NCBI GenBank assembly: GCA_017995875.1
Contig: JAGOIB010000062.1
Span: 1-8,989 of the forward strand
Source: Saprospiraceae bacterium
Lineage (GTDB): Bacteria > Bacteroidota > Bacteroidia > Chitinophagales > Saprospiraceae
DNA: 8,989 bases
Direction: 5' to 3'
Below the pieces are notes generated by a model. That model saw only the letters and a list, made by a program, of their open reading frames with translations, did no database searches and was not told the origin of the DNA. Shown piece after piece: positions 1-6,386 of this stretch; the stretch's first letter is position 1; each line of letters opens with the position of its first letter. The position numbers and the translations under genes were made by a program.

Positions 1-443
1 ACGATTGGTTCGAATATAACCCTGATCAGTGTTCCGACGGCAATATTGAGCAGGCCAAATTCCATTCCACCATCAGAATATTGTTGGTCACCGCGGATGG
101 TGAACCACAAGTCCCCCATGAACATGGATATACCTCCTACCTGAAGAGCACCACCTAGTAGGGTGGCTAATGCTCGCTTCTTCTTTAACTTGATTCTTTC
201 GATATCTCCGAGTGCCACCCATGCATCACCGAGCATGATCATCTGGCCATTCGGATCCATATCAAGGATACGACGTGTGTACCATCCTGCATCATCATTT
301 TTCAACTGGAAAGTCAGATCATCATACATGGCTATCCGTTGTGTGTGTGGATCTCCAGCCACCTCAATCAAAAGAAATTTCTGACCCCATACCTGCATCT
401 GGCAGCTAAAAACAAACAGCATGGGTATGAGTACACGAAGCAT
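1..443 (-). CDS. Exported protein of unknown function, C-terminus beyond window
   Basis: This reading frame stays open for 147 codons from an ATG at 443 to the left edge, so the protein is partial. It begins MLRVLIPMLFVFSC and has a hydrophobic N-terminus ending near VWGQK (residues 19-23), which reads as a signal peptide. FSC at 12-14 is a poor lipobox. The mature part has a short beta-rich stretch (about 40-85, with GWYTRRILDMDPNGQMIML and DAWVALGDIERIKLKKKR), then hydrophobic segments at about 91-113 and 127-145, possibly membrane-spanning. The design (a small secreted or membrane protein with a 'substrate value then IERIKL' module) recalls uncharacterised Bacteroidota proteins, but I recognise no named family. 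It starts 11 bases after the rnpA stop in the same direction, so it is probably co-transcribed with rnpA. Function unknown; existence as a gene is well supported by the long open frame, signal peptide and spacing. Confidence 0.75.
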   Translation of the reverse strand, partial: MLRVLIPMLFVFSCQMQVWGQKFLLIEVAGDPHTQRIAMYDDLTFQLKNDDAGWYTRRILDMDPNGQMIMLGDAWVALGDIERIKLKKKRALATLLGGALQVGGISMFMGDLWFTIRGDQQYSDGGMEFGLLNIAVGTLIRVIFEPI

Positions 444-454
444 TCTTTTTCTTT

Positions 455-868
455 TTATCCGTCCTTCGGAACCGGGTGATCTTCCGAAAGTGCTTTTAAC
501 CATCGTTCCAACGCCTGAGCGATGCTCTTTTGTATGACCACAAAGTCAAGAATTTCAGTTCCAGCGTAAATCAGGGCTAAATGATACGATTTGCCTTGAG
601 GAAGTGTCTTGTATAATTCTGGCTTGGCTAAACGATAGCCCTCCCGCATAAGCCTCTTGATCCGGTTGCGATCGACCGCTCTGGAGAATTTCTTTTTAGA
701 GGCCGAAAACATGACCTGGATGGGAAATTCCTGCTTTTCGGGCTCAGACTGCTCCACCCAAACCAACCTAACGGGAAATTTGGCGAGACTCCTTCCTTCC
801 TTAAACAGCTTTTCGATGGCTTTTAGGGAAGAAAGGCGCTCCGGCTTGGACAAGGTATAACGAACCAT
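455..868 (-). CDS. rnpA: Ribonuclease P protein component
   Basis: Small basic protein that binds the RNase P RNA (rnpB) and helps the ribozyme remove the 5' leader from precursor tRNAs in the cytoplasm. The 137-residue product begins MVRYTLSKPERLSSLKAI, matching the usual 'L.k.eRL....' opening of the family, and carries the signature basic helix RNRIKRLMREGYR at residues 67-79, preceded by SKKKFSRAVD. Length is near the family norm of about 110-140. The frame can be extended upstream to a GTG at 910, but the added 14 residues lie outside the family alignment, so the ATG at 868 is preferred. The gene lies downstream of rpmH, the near-universal bacterial order, and upstream of an exported protein with an 11-base gap. 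A hairpin plus T-run lies between rpmH and rnpA and may lower rnpA expression relative to rpmH. The C-terminal tail (SEDHPVPKDG) is not conserved. Confidence 0.95.
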   Translation of the reverse strand: MVRYTLSKPERLSSLKAIEKLFKEGRSLAKFPVRLVWVEQSEPEKQEFPIQVMFSASKKKFSRAVDRNRIKRLMREGYRLAKPELYKTLPQGKSYHLALIYAGTEILDFVVIQKSIAQALERWLKALSEDHPVPKDG

Positions 869-945
869 TTTCAAAGATAACAATACGGGACCTGGGCTGT
901 CGATGGACACTTATGGATGGACAAAATGCCACCAGAGATACATGC

Positions 946-980
946 AAATAAAAAGTCCTCCAAAAATGTTGAAGGACTTT
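946..980 (-). terminator. Intrinsic terminator or attenuator between rpmH and rnpA
   Basis: On the minus strand the arms AAAGTCCT (980-973) and AGGACTTT (959-952) form a perfect 8-bp stem. After one mismatch an inner 3-bp CAA/TTG pairing closes a 5-base loop. The stem is followed by TTTTTATTTG on the minus strand, the layout of a rho-independent terminator. The other strand lacks a comparable T-run. It lies about 50 bases after the rpmH stop and about 80 bases before the rnpA start. It could therefore set a high rpmH to low rnpA ratio by partial termination, or act as a 3' stabilising or processing hairpin for the rpmH message. Confidence 0.65.
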
Positions 981-1029
981 ACTATTAAATTTCTTTAAAA
1001 AGTCTGATTCTGTAGGGAATCCCGGGCTG

Positions 1030-1185
1030 TTATTTTACACGCATGGTGTCAGACACGGTCAGCTTATGACGGCCACGGGCACGACGTGCAGAAAGCACTT
1101 TTCGACCGGATTTGGAACTCATTCGGGTCCGGAATCCATGTTTATTCACTTTCTTCCTACGTGATGGTTGAAATGTCCTTTTCAT
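1030..1185 (-). CDS. rpmH: 50S ribosomal protein L34
   Basis: Short, very basic protein of the large ribosomal subunit that contacts 23S rRNA. The 51-residue product opens [19 protein letters not shown], continues with the conserved '[23 protein letters not shown]' type segment (residues 20-42), and ends SDTMRVK. This matches L34 throughout, and the few residues after the core are usual in Bacteroidota. I read it directly from the minus strand: ATG at 1185, TAA at 1030. It precedes rnpA in the classical order. A TAnnTTTG promoter box lies about 45 bases upstream and a terminator-like hairpin follows the stop, so it may form mainly a short monocistronic message. No Shine-Dalgarno of normal strength is evident; the leader just before the ATG reads aacaggaaacagcg, whose AGGA could be a weak site. 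Confidence 0.97.
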   Translation of the reverse strand: MKRTFQPSRRKKVNKHGFRTRMSSKSGRKVLSARRARGRHKLTVSDTMRVK

Positions 1186-1230
1186 CGCTGTTTCCTGTTA
1201 GTTGTTAGGCCGCTCGGTTAAAAGCGGGCA

Positions 1231-1238
1231 CAAATGTA
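1231..1238 (-). promoter_or_regulatory. Putative Bacteroidota -7 box for rpmH
   Basis: The minus strand reads TACATTTG, an exact match to the TAnnTTTG -7 element recognised by the Bacteroidota primary sigma factor. It would place the transcription start near 1225 and give a leader of about 40 bases before the rpmH ATG. Upstream is a long T-tract followed by an A-tract (about 1241-1258), which occupies the -33 region without a clear TTTG but could act as an UP-like bendable element. Position between the rho terminator and rpmH supports the call; it is based on the motif only. Confidence 0.6.
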
Positions 1239-1270
1239 CTTATTTTTTAAAAAAAATAGCCCTTTCCCCT

Positions 1271-1293
1271 AAAAAAGCTGATTTAAAGCCAGC
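1271..1293 (-). terminator. Weak intrinsic terminator after rho
   Basis: On the minus strand GCTG (1293-1290) pairs with CAGC (1280-1277), extended by one G-T pair, and is followed directly by six T (1276-1271). The stem is only 4-5 bp, so it is weak, but its site about 30 bases after the rho stop and just before the rpmH promoter makes sense. Confidence 0.4.
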
Positions 1294-1323
1294 AATATTC
1301 ATGCCCGGGGACTCAAAAGGCGT

Positions 1324-3183
1324 CTATCCATTCATTGAAATGAGGAATTCCTCATTGGTTTTGGTATTGATCATGTGCTTCCGCAGGAACTCCATAGCCT
1401 CGTCCGGCTTCATATCGGCCAGGTAATTACGAAGTATAAACATCCGCTGGAGGATCGCATCGTCAAGAAGCAATTCTTCCCGGCGTGTACTTGATTTCGT
1501 AAGGTCGATTGAAGGATACATCCGCTTGTTGGCCAATGACCTGTCAAGCTGGAGCTCCATATTACCCGTACCCTTGAATTCCTCGAAGATGACACCATCC
1601 ATCTTGGATCCTGTATCGATAAGGGCTGTTGCTAGAACGGTAAGTGAACCTCCGTTTTCAATATTCCTGGCAGCACCGAAAAACTGCTTTGGCTTGTGCA
1701 GTGCATTTGCTTCCACACCACCAGACAACACTTTACCACTGGAAGGTGCAACTGTGTTATAGGCACGTGCAAGACGGGTTATAGAGTCAAGCAGGATCAC
1801 CACATCATGTCCGCATTCTACAAGACGTTTAGCTTTTTCAAGTATAATATTCGCTACGCGTACGTGATTGTCAGCAGGCTCATCAAAGGTGGATGAAACC
1901 ACTTCAGCCTTAACATTACGGCGCATATCTGTAACTTCCTCAGGGCGCTCATCAATCAGTAAGACAATGAGGTAAACCTCCGGGTGATTGGAAGCAATAG
2001 CATTTGCAATATCCTTAAGCAGGAATGTCTTACCTGTTTTTGGTTGCGCCACAATCAATCCTCTCTGTCCCTTACCCAGCGGGGTAAACAGGTCAATCAT
2101 ACGGTTACCGTAATCTTTTCCACCCGGATGTGTGAGAAGATTAAATTTCTCTGTTGGGAATAATGGCGTCAGGTAATCAAATGGAACCCTGTCGCGAACT
2201 TCGTCAGGAGTCTTTCCATTGACTGTGCTGACCCTCAGAAGGGCAAAGTATTTCTCCCCTTCTTTTGGCGGACGGATGGCACCTTTTACGGTGTCCCCTG
2301 TATTGAGTCCAAATAATTTTATCTGGGAGGGTGATACATATATGTCGTCAGGTGAGGACAGATAGTTGTAATCAGATGATCTCAAAAAGCCATATCCATC
2401 AGACATCATTTCGAGTACGCCTTCTCCTTCGATGATTCCATCAACTTCTACATTAAAACGATCTCTCGCTTCACGCTGGAAATCTCTGACATCCCGTTGT
2501 GGCTGATTTCTGTTATCCGGAAGCGGAGGTGTTTGTGCTCTTCCTTCCTGAGGCTGTAATGTCCTTGGTTCTTGTGGTGCACGGGGTTCCCTCGCTTCCT
2601 GAGGAGTACGAGGTTCTCTTGGCTCATGCGGTGTACGTGGCTCTCTTGGCTCATGTGGCGTACGTGGCTCTCTTGGTTCATGAGGCGCTCTGGGTTCTCT
2701 GTGCTGCTGAGGTGGTCTTGGTTCTCTTGGTTCTCTTACTTCCTGGGGATTTCGGTTTTCTCTTGGTGCCTGGGGCGCCCTGTCACGATGTTGTGGTCTT
2801 TGATGAGGTTGGGGTCTTTCGGCAGGTAAATTGGTTGTTTTCTCCACTTTCACTTCCGGCACTATAGCCTCTACTTCTTCCTCCTCAGATGTAGCTTCAA
2901 CTTCTTTTGGATTAGGCTTCCTTCCTCTCTTGAGGACTGCTCCAGGCTGTCTTTTGTCTACTCTCATATTGTCAGAGGAAACAGGTACTTCATCAGGGAG
3001 GTCTGCGCTACCGGAGCCATTGGAGCCGGATTTCTTTTTTTCACCGGCGAGTGCCTGGTGATCGAGGATGGTATACACTAGCTCTTGTTTGTTGAGCTTT
3101 TTAAAGCCATCAACGCCGAGCGATTCAGCCAGTTCCCTTAGCTCAGGAACGAGCATGTCATTCAACTGCAAAATATCGTACAT
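1324..3183 (-). CDS. rho: Transcription termination factor Rho with long disordered insert
   Basis: Homohexameric RNA helicase/ATPase that loads on nascent RNA and ends transcription. The N-terminal Rho helix bundle is at residues 1-45 ([20 protein letters not shown]). Residues about 46-240 are low-complexity, rich in R, P, E and Q, with a 9-residue repeat at 151-204. The RNA-binding cold-shock-like domain follows at about 243-325 ([20 protein letters not shown]). The ATPase core is at about 335-619: Walker A AQPKTGKT at 379-386, DERPEEV at 411-417 with the catalytic Glu, Walker B VVILLD at 461-466, Q-loop region [12 protein letters not shown] (485-496), and R-loop region IDTGSKMD (522-529). 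At 619 residues it is about 200 longer than E. coli Rho (419), the surplus being the insert. Such inserts are typical of Bacteroidota Rho. It is divergent from serS. All key catalytic motifs are intact, so it should be active. Confidence 0.98.
   Translation of the reverse strand: MYDILQLNDMLVPELRELAESLGVDGFKKLNKQELVYTILDHQALAGEKKKSGSNGSGSADLPDEVPVSSDNMRVDKRQPGAVLKRGRKPNPKEVEATSEEEEVEAIVPEVKVEKTTNLPAERPQPHQRPQHRDRAPQAPRENRNPQEVREPREPRPPQQHREPRAPHEPREPRTPHEPREPRTPHEPREPRTPQEAREPRAPQEPRTLQPQEGRAQTPPLPDNRNQPQRDVRDFQREARDRFNVEVDGIIEGEGVLEMMSDGYGFLRSSDYNYLSSPDDIYVSPSQIKLFGLNTGDTVKGAIRPPKEGEKYFALLRVSTVNGKTPDEVRDRVPFDYLTPLFPTEKFNLLTHPGGKDYGNRMIDLFTPLGKGQRGLIVAQPKTGKTFLLKDIANAIASNHPEVYLIVLLIDERPEEVTDMRRNVKAEVVSSTFDEPADNHVRVANIILEKAKRLVECGHDVVILLDSITRLARAYNTVAPSSGKVLSGGVEANALHKPKQFFGAARNIENGGSLTVLATALIDTGSKMDGVIFEEFKGTGNMELQLDRSLANKRMYPSIDLTKSSTRREELLLDDAILQRMFILRNYLADMKPDEAMEFLRKHMINTKTNEEFLISMNG
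2572..2733 (-). repeat. 27-bp coding minisatellite inside rho
   Basis: Six in-frame units of 9 residues make up Rho residues 151-204: [27 protein letters not shown] (twice), EPREPRTPQ and EAREPRAPQ. At DNA level the units at 2615-2641 and 2642-2668 differ at only 2 of 27 positions, whereas the flanking units are more diverged, which points to recent local duplication in the centre of the array. Because the unit is a multiple of three, copy number can change without breaking rho. Confidence 0.9.
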
Positions 3184-3375
3184 GATATGATCAGATAATT
3201 AATCGGATAAAAAATAGGGTTCAATCAGAAATACTAACATTCCGTTTCCATGCACATCACTCAATCACTAATCACTGAATTTTTTTAGAATTGGCGAATC
3301 TGAAGGACAATCAGACCGGTAATGTAGGTGTGTAAAACGCCACTAAGGTAACAACTATTTTCAATTAAGGGGAAT

Positions 3376-3383
3376 TACCTTTG
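3376..3383 (+). promoter_or_regulatory. Putative Bacteroidota -7 box for serS
   Basis: TACCTTTG exactly matches TAnnTTTG. It would give a start near 3390 and a leader of about 55 bases before the serS ATG. A T-rich stretch (ctattttc, about 3355-3362) lies upstream at a spacing shorter than ideal for a -33 box, so the call rests mainly on the -7 match and the position in the rho-serS divergent spacer. Confidence 0.5.
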
Positions 3384-3445
3384 TTGAAATCTTAAAGGGA
3401 ATCTACAGCCAATAAACGGCCACAGACCCATAAAAGTTGCTTTAT

Positions 3446-4735
3446 ATGCTAGAAATACAAATTTTAAGGGATCAGAAGGAAAGGGCGATCACCGGGTTGA
3501 AAAAAAGAGGTTTTTCTGAGGAACGCCTTGAAAATATTGACCGGGTCCTTGCCCTTGATGATCTGAGGAAAGAGGTTCAGACTCAACTGGATACCCTTCT
3601 CAATGAACGTAATACCCTCTCAGATGAAATAGGCAACCTCTTCAAACAAGGGAAAGGCCAGGAAGCTAATCAGTTGAAAGCCAGAGTGCAAACCATCAAA
3701 GATGCTGCGGATGCCCTCGAAATAAAACTTCAGGAGACCAAAGCTGATCTTGATGCCCTTTTGGTTGCACTCCCTAATATCCCTCATAGCAGTGTTCCTG
3801 AAGGAAAAACGCCCGAGGACAATAAGGTCCATCAAGCCTGGGACAAGGCATTCCCTACACTGCCAGCAGGAGCTTTGCCTCACTGGGAACTTGCAGAGAA
3901 ATACAATCTTATTGATTTTAAGCTTGGTGCTTTTATTACCGGAAGCGGATTTCCATTATACCGGGGTAAAGGTGCCCGGTTGCAAAGAGCTTTGATCAAT
4001 TATTTCCTGGATCAGGCCAGAAATGCAGGTTTTGAGGAGATTCTGCCACCTTTTATGGTCAATGCTGACTCCGCTTATGGTACCGGGCAACTCCCTGATA
4101 AAGAGGCACAAATGTATTACATGGAGAAGGATGACCTCTATCTTGTCCCCACAGCAGAAGTGCCAGTCACTAATATGTACAGGGGCCAGATAGTGGCTGA
4201 ATCCGATTTGCCTATCAAACTGACTGCATATACGCCTTGTTTTAGACGCGAAGCAGGGTCCTATGGATCTGATGTCAAAGGCCTCAACCGGGTGCACCAG
4301 TTTGATAAAGTGGAAATCGTACAATTTGAGCACCCCAGCCGCTCTTATGACACCTTGCAGGAAATGGTCAGGCACGTATCCCATTTAATGGAAAGCCTTG
4401 AATTGCCTTACCGGATCTTGCATCTCTGTGGAGGAGATATGGGCTTTACCTCTGCTACCACCTATGATTTTGAGGTTTATTCAGCCGCTCAGCAGAAATG
4501 GCTGGAAGTGAGCTCCGTATCAAATTTTGAATCCTTTCAGGCCAACCGGATGAAAATCAGGTATAAGGATGAAAAGGGGAAAATGCAACTCATTCATACG
4601 CTCAACGGTAGTGCCCTGGCGTTGGCAAGGATCGTCGCTGCTTTGCTGGAAAACAATCAAACTGAAACCGGAATCAGGCTTCCCCGGGTACTCATTCCTT
4701 ATACCGGGTTTGAATTTATCGGTACTGAGCAATAA
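3446..4735 (+). CDS. serS: Seryl-tRNA synthetase
   Basis: Class II aminoacyl-tRNA synthetase that activates serine with ATP and charges tRNA-Ser (and tRNA-Sec where present); cytoplasmic dimer. The 429-residue product has the N-terminal domain with a long antiparallel coiled-coil arm (about 36-107, charged and Leu-rich, e.g. LRKEVQTQLDTLLNERNTLS) that grips the tRNA long variable arm. The catalytic core follows: motif 1 region 178-205 (RLQRALINYFLDQA), the serine-site TAEVP at 236-240, motif 2 FRREAG at 266-271 with the following HQFDKVEIV, VSSVSNFESFQANR, and motif 3 NGSALALARIVAALLENNQ at 387-405. Length matches the family. The ATG at 3446 is chosen because MLEIQILRDQ fits the usual SerRS opening; an in-frame TTG at 3437 would add three unusual residues. 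It is divergent from rho, and a zinc peptidase and frr follow on the same strand. Confidence 0.98.
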   Translation: MLEIQILRDQKERAITGLKKRGFSEERLENIDRVLALDDLRKEVQTQLDTLLNERNTLSDEIGNLFKQGKGQEANQLKARVQTIKDAADALEIKLQETKADLDALLVALPNIPHSSVPEGKTPEDNKVHQAWDKAFPTLPAGALPHWELAEKYNLIDFKLGAFITGSGFPLYRGKGARLQRALINYFLDQARNAGFEEILPPFMVNADSAYGTGQLPDKEAQMYYMEKDDLYLVPTAEVPVTNMYRGQIVAESDLPIKLTAYTPCFRREAGSYGSDVKGLNRVHQFDKVEIVQFEHPSRSYDTLQEMVRHVSHLMESLELPYRILHLCGGDMGFTSATTYDFEVYSAAQQKWLEVSSVSNFESFQANRMKIRYKDEKGKMQLIHTLNGSALALARIVAALLENNQTETGIRLPRVLIPYTGFEFIGTEQ

Positions 4736-4834
4736 AAATTTGTTTCTTCGCAAGCCTATTTTGAAACCTCCGATGCATTTTTTGCATTATTAGGGTATTC
4801 GAAAACCTACGGGTTGATAACAAAAACATAAAAA

Positions 4835-5521
4835 ATGGGAATAAGTATAGGTTATTGGGTTTTAGTGGGCGCTATTGCGCTTGTTGGATTTCTGGTGCAA
4901 AGCCGCATGAAATCCAAGTTTCATAAATATGGCCAGGTGGGACTTTCCAATGGCATGTCAGGTTATCAGGTAGCAACAGCTATGCTGAATCACTATGGCA
5001 TCCATGACGTAAACGTAGTGCAAGGGGAAGGATTTCTTTCTGATCATTACAATCCTCAGACCAAGACTGTCGCCTTGAGTCCTGAGGTTTATAACGGACG
5101 CTCTGTTGCAGCAGCATCTGTTGCAGCTCATGAATGCGGACATGCCGTCCAGCATGATACGAATTATAGCATGCTTAAACTGAGAAGTGCGCTAGTACCG
5201 GTTGTTACCATTGCAGCGAAGGCTCAACAATGGGGTTTTCTAGCAGCTATGCTTTTTTTAGGAAGTTTTCCGCAATTGTTGCTGATAGTGATCATTGCCA
5301 TGGCGATCACTACCCTATTCAGCTTGATCACCTTGCCGGTAGAATTTGATGCAAGTCACAGAGCACTTGTATGGCTTGACAATACGGGTACTACACATGG
5401 GATGGAATATGACTATGCCAAAGACTCCCTGAAATGGGCCGCAATGACATACTTGGTAGCTGCGTTATCTTCAGTTGCCATGCTGATTTATTTTATCCTT
5501 TCGTATTTTGGCAGGAATTAA
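4835..5521 (+). CDS. Membrane zinc metallopeptidase, YugP/Zn_peptidase_2 family
   Basis: Predicted membrane-bound zinc protease of 228 residues; the physiological substrate of this family is not established. A transmembrane segment spans about 5-22. The soluble part has LSDHYNPQTKTVALSPEVYN (68-87) and the zinc-binding HECGH (HExxH) at 99-103 inside VAAHECGHAVQHDTNY, with Glu-100 as catalytic base. Two or more hydrophobic segments follow (about 133-168), then LPVEFDASHRA (167-177), a conserved family motif that probably supplies the third zinc ligand, and a last membrane helix at about 203-222. Length and order match the YugP family (about 225-230). It starts 99 bases after serS behind an A-rich leader and ends 38 bases before frr, so it may be co-transcribed with frr. 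No terminator is evident on either side. The initial ATG fits the hydrophobic N-terminus. Confidence 0.92.
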   Translation: MGISIGYWVLVGAIALVGFLVQSRMKSKFHKYGQVGLSNGMSGYQVATAMLNHYGIHDVNVVQGEGFLSDHYNPQTKTVALSPEVYNGRSVAAASVAAHECGHAVQHDTNYSMLKLRSALVPVVTIAAKAQQWGFLAAMLFLGSFPQLLLIVIIAMAITTLFSLITLPVEFDASHRALVWLDNTGTTHGMEYDYAKDSLKWAAMTYLVAALSSVAMLIYFILSYFGRN

Positions 5522-5559
5522 TGCTGTAGCATACAATACAAATCATCAATTCGAATACC

Positions 5560-6123
5560 ATGCATGAAAAAATAGATAGCACCATTGCCCACGGGAAGGA
5601 GCAAATGGATCACGCCATCGATCACTTAAAGAAAGAGTTGACTAAAATCCGCACAGGAAAAGCTTCTACGGGTATGTTAGATGGTCTCCTCGTTGATTAT
5701 TACGGAAATAATACACCGCTGCAGCAGGTCGCTAATGTTGGTATTGCAGATGCACGTACCATCACCATCCAGCCATGGGAAAAAGGTATGCTCGCCAAAA
5801 TCGAACAAGCCATTTTTGCTGCCAATATGGGAATCACCCCTATGAATGATGGGGAAATTATCAGGATTTCGATTCCACCTTTGACCGAAGAGCGACGTCG
5901 TGATCTCGCCAAGCAAGCCAAGGGCATGGGCGAAGACGCCAAAGTAGCTTTGCGTCAGATCCGCCATAAAGTCATGGATTTTATAAAGAAAGAAATCAAG
6001 GATGGATATCCTGAAGACCTTGGTAAAAAGAAAGAGGCTGATGTGGATAAAATGGTTCATAGTCATTCAGAAGCAATAGACCACCTTATAGCCGGAAAGG
6101 AAAAGGATATCATGACGGTTTAA
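5560..6123 (+). CDS. frr: Ribosome recycling factor
   Basis: Acts with EF-G (and IF3) to split the post-termination ribosome so that its subunits can be reused; cytoplasmic and usually essential. The 187-residue product has the family's two domains. Domain I is a three-helix bundle formed by the N-terminal helix (1-30) and the long C-terminal helices (about 106-187); domain II is beta-rich (about 31-105). Visible hallmarks are LTKIRTGKAS (27-36), the LLVDYYGNNTPLQQVANV strand region (43-60), TITIQPWEK (67-75), and PPLTEERRRDLAKQAK (106-121), followed by the conserved KVALRQIRHKVMD. Length is standard (about 185). It begins 38 bases after the zinc peptidase gene on the same strand and ends 28 bases before a strong terminator. 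Often frr follows pyrH, but here it does not. Confidence 0.98.
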   Translation: MHEKIDSTIAHGKEQMDHAIDHLKKELTKIRTGKASTGMLDGLLVDYYGNNTPLQQVANVGIADARTITIQPWEKGMLAKIEQAIFAANMGITPMNDGEIIRISIPPLTEERRRDLAKQAKGMGEDAKVALRQIRHKVMDFIKKEIKDGYPEDLGKKKEADVDKMVHSHSEAIDHLIAGKEKDIMTV

Positions 6124-6151
6124 AAGACATCGTCTTTCCTTCTGTAAAAAG

Positions 6152-6186
6152 AAACGGGCATGATTTAAATCCAGCCCGTTTTTTTT
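6152..6186 (+). terminator. Strong intrinsic terminator after frr
   Basis: AAACGGGC (6152-6159) pairs perfectly with GCCCGTTT (6174-6181) across a 14-base loop and is followed by a run of eight T (6179-6186). This is the clearest terminator in the window and marks the end of the zinc-peptidase/frr transcript. The minus strand reads TTTCTTTTT after the same hairpin, so it could also work in reverse, although no gene ends on that side. Confidence 0.9.
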
Positions 6187-6386
6187 ATGTAGATGATGCG
6201 TTTTCTCATTACGTAATCTCTGGCCACCTGACAGAAGAAGCCATTAGTAGCTAAAAGAAGGCTGCTCATCTATTCATAGCGTCCCCAATCCAGGCATTAG
6301 GTATATTGGTTTGCATTAAATGTATGAGCCATCCCGGATGCCGCCATCTAATCAGAATCAATCACACTAACAACTATTTCAAAACG

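Noticed and set aside
163..384. Plus-strand open frame of 73 residues
   Set aside because: It lies opposite the exported-protein gene, which has a signal peptide and operon-like spacing; the plus frame has no recognisable features.
872..879. TATCTTTG on the minus strand, an exact TAnnTTTG match just before rnpA
   Set aside because: It sits only 3 bases before the ATG, so transcription would start at or within the start codon; no -33 element is seen. Probably chance, although a leaderless message cannot be excluded.
869..910. GTG at 910 as an earlier rnpA start
   Set aside because: It adds 14 residues (MSIDSPGPVLLSLK) outside the family alignment; the ATG at 868 gives the normal RnpA N-terminus.
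2448..2867. Several open frames on both strands across the repeat part of rho (for example 122 residues on the plus strand)
   Set aside because: They are by-products of the biased, stop-poor 27-bp repeat and its GC pattern; their products are low-complexity and rho itself is clear on the minus strand.
3184..3445. Possible leader RNA, riboswitch or T-box in front of serS
   Set aside because: No T-box motif, strong stem or terminator/antiterminator pair is visible; only a TAnnTTTG box and short ATCACT repeats were found.
4773..4787. ATGCA-TTTTT-TGCAT inverted repeat after serS as a terminator
   Set aside because: The stem is only 5 bp of mostly A/T pairs and is followed by tattaggg, not a T-run; it is too weak to call.
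6306..6386. Upstream extension of the S9 peptidase to a TTG at 6306
   Set aside because: It would place 27 residues in front of an excellent lipoprotein signal peptide that begins at the ATG at 6387.
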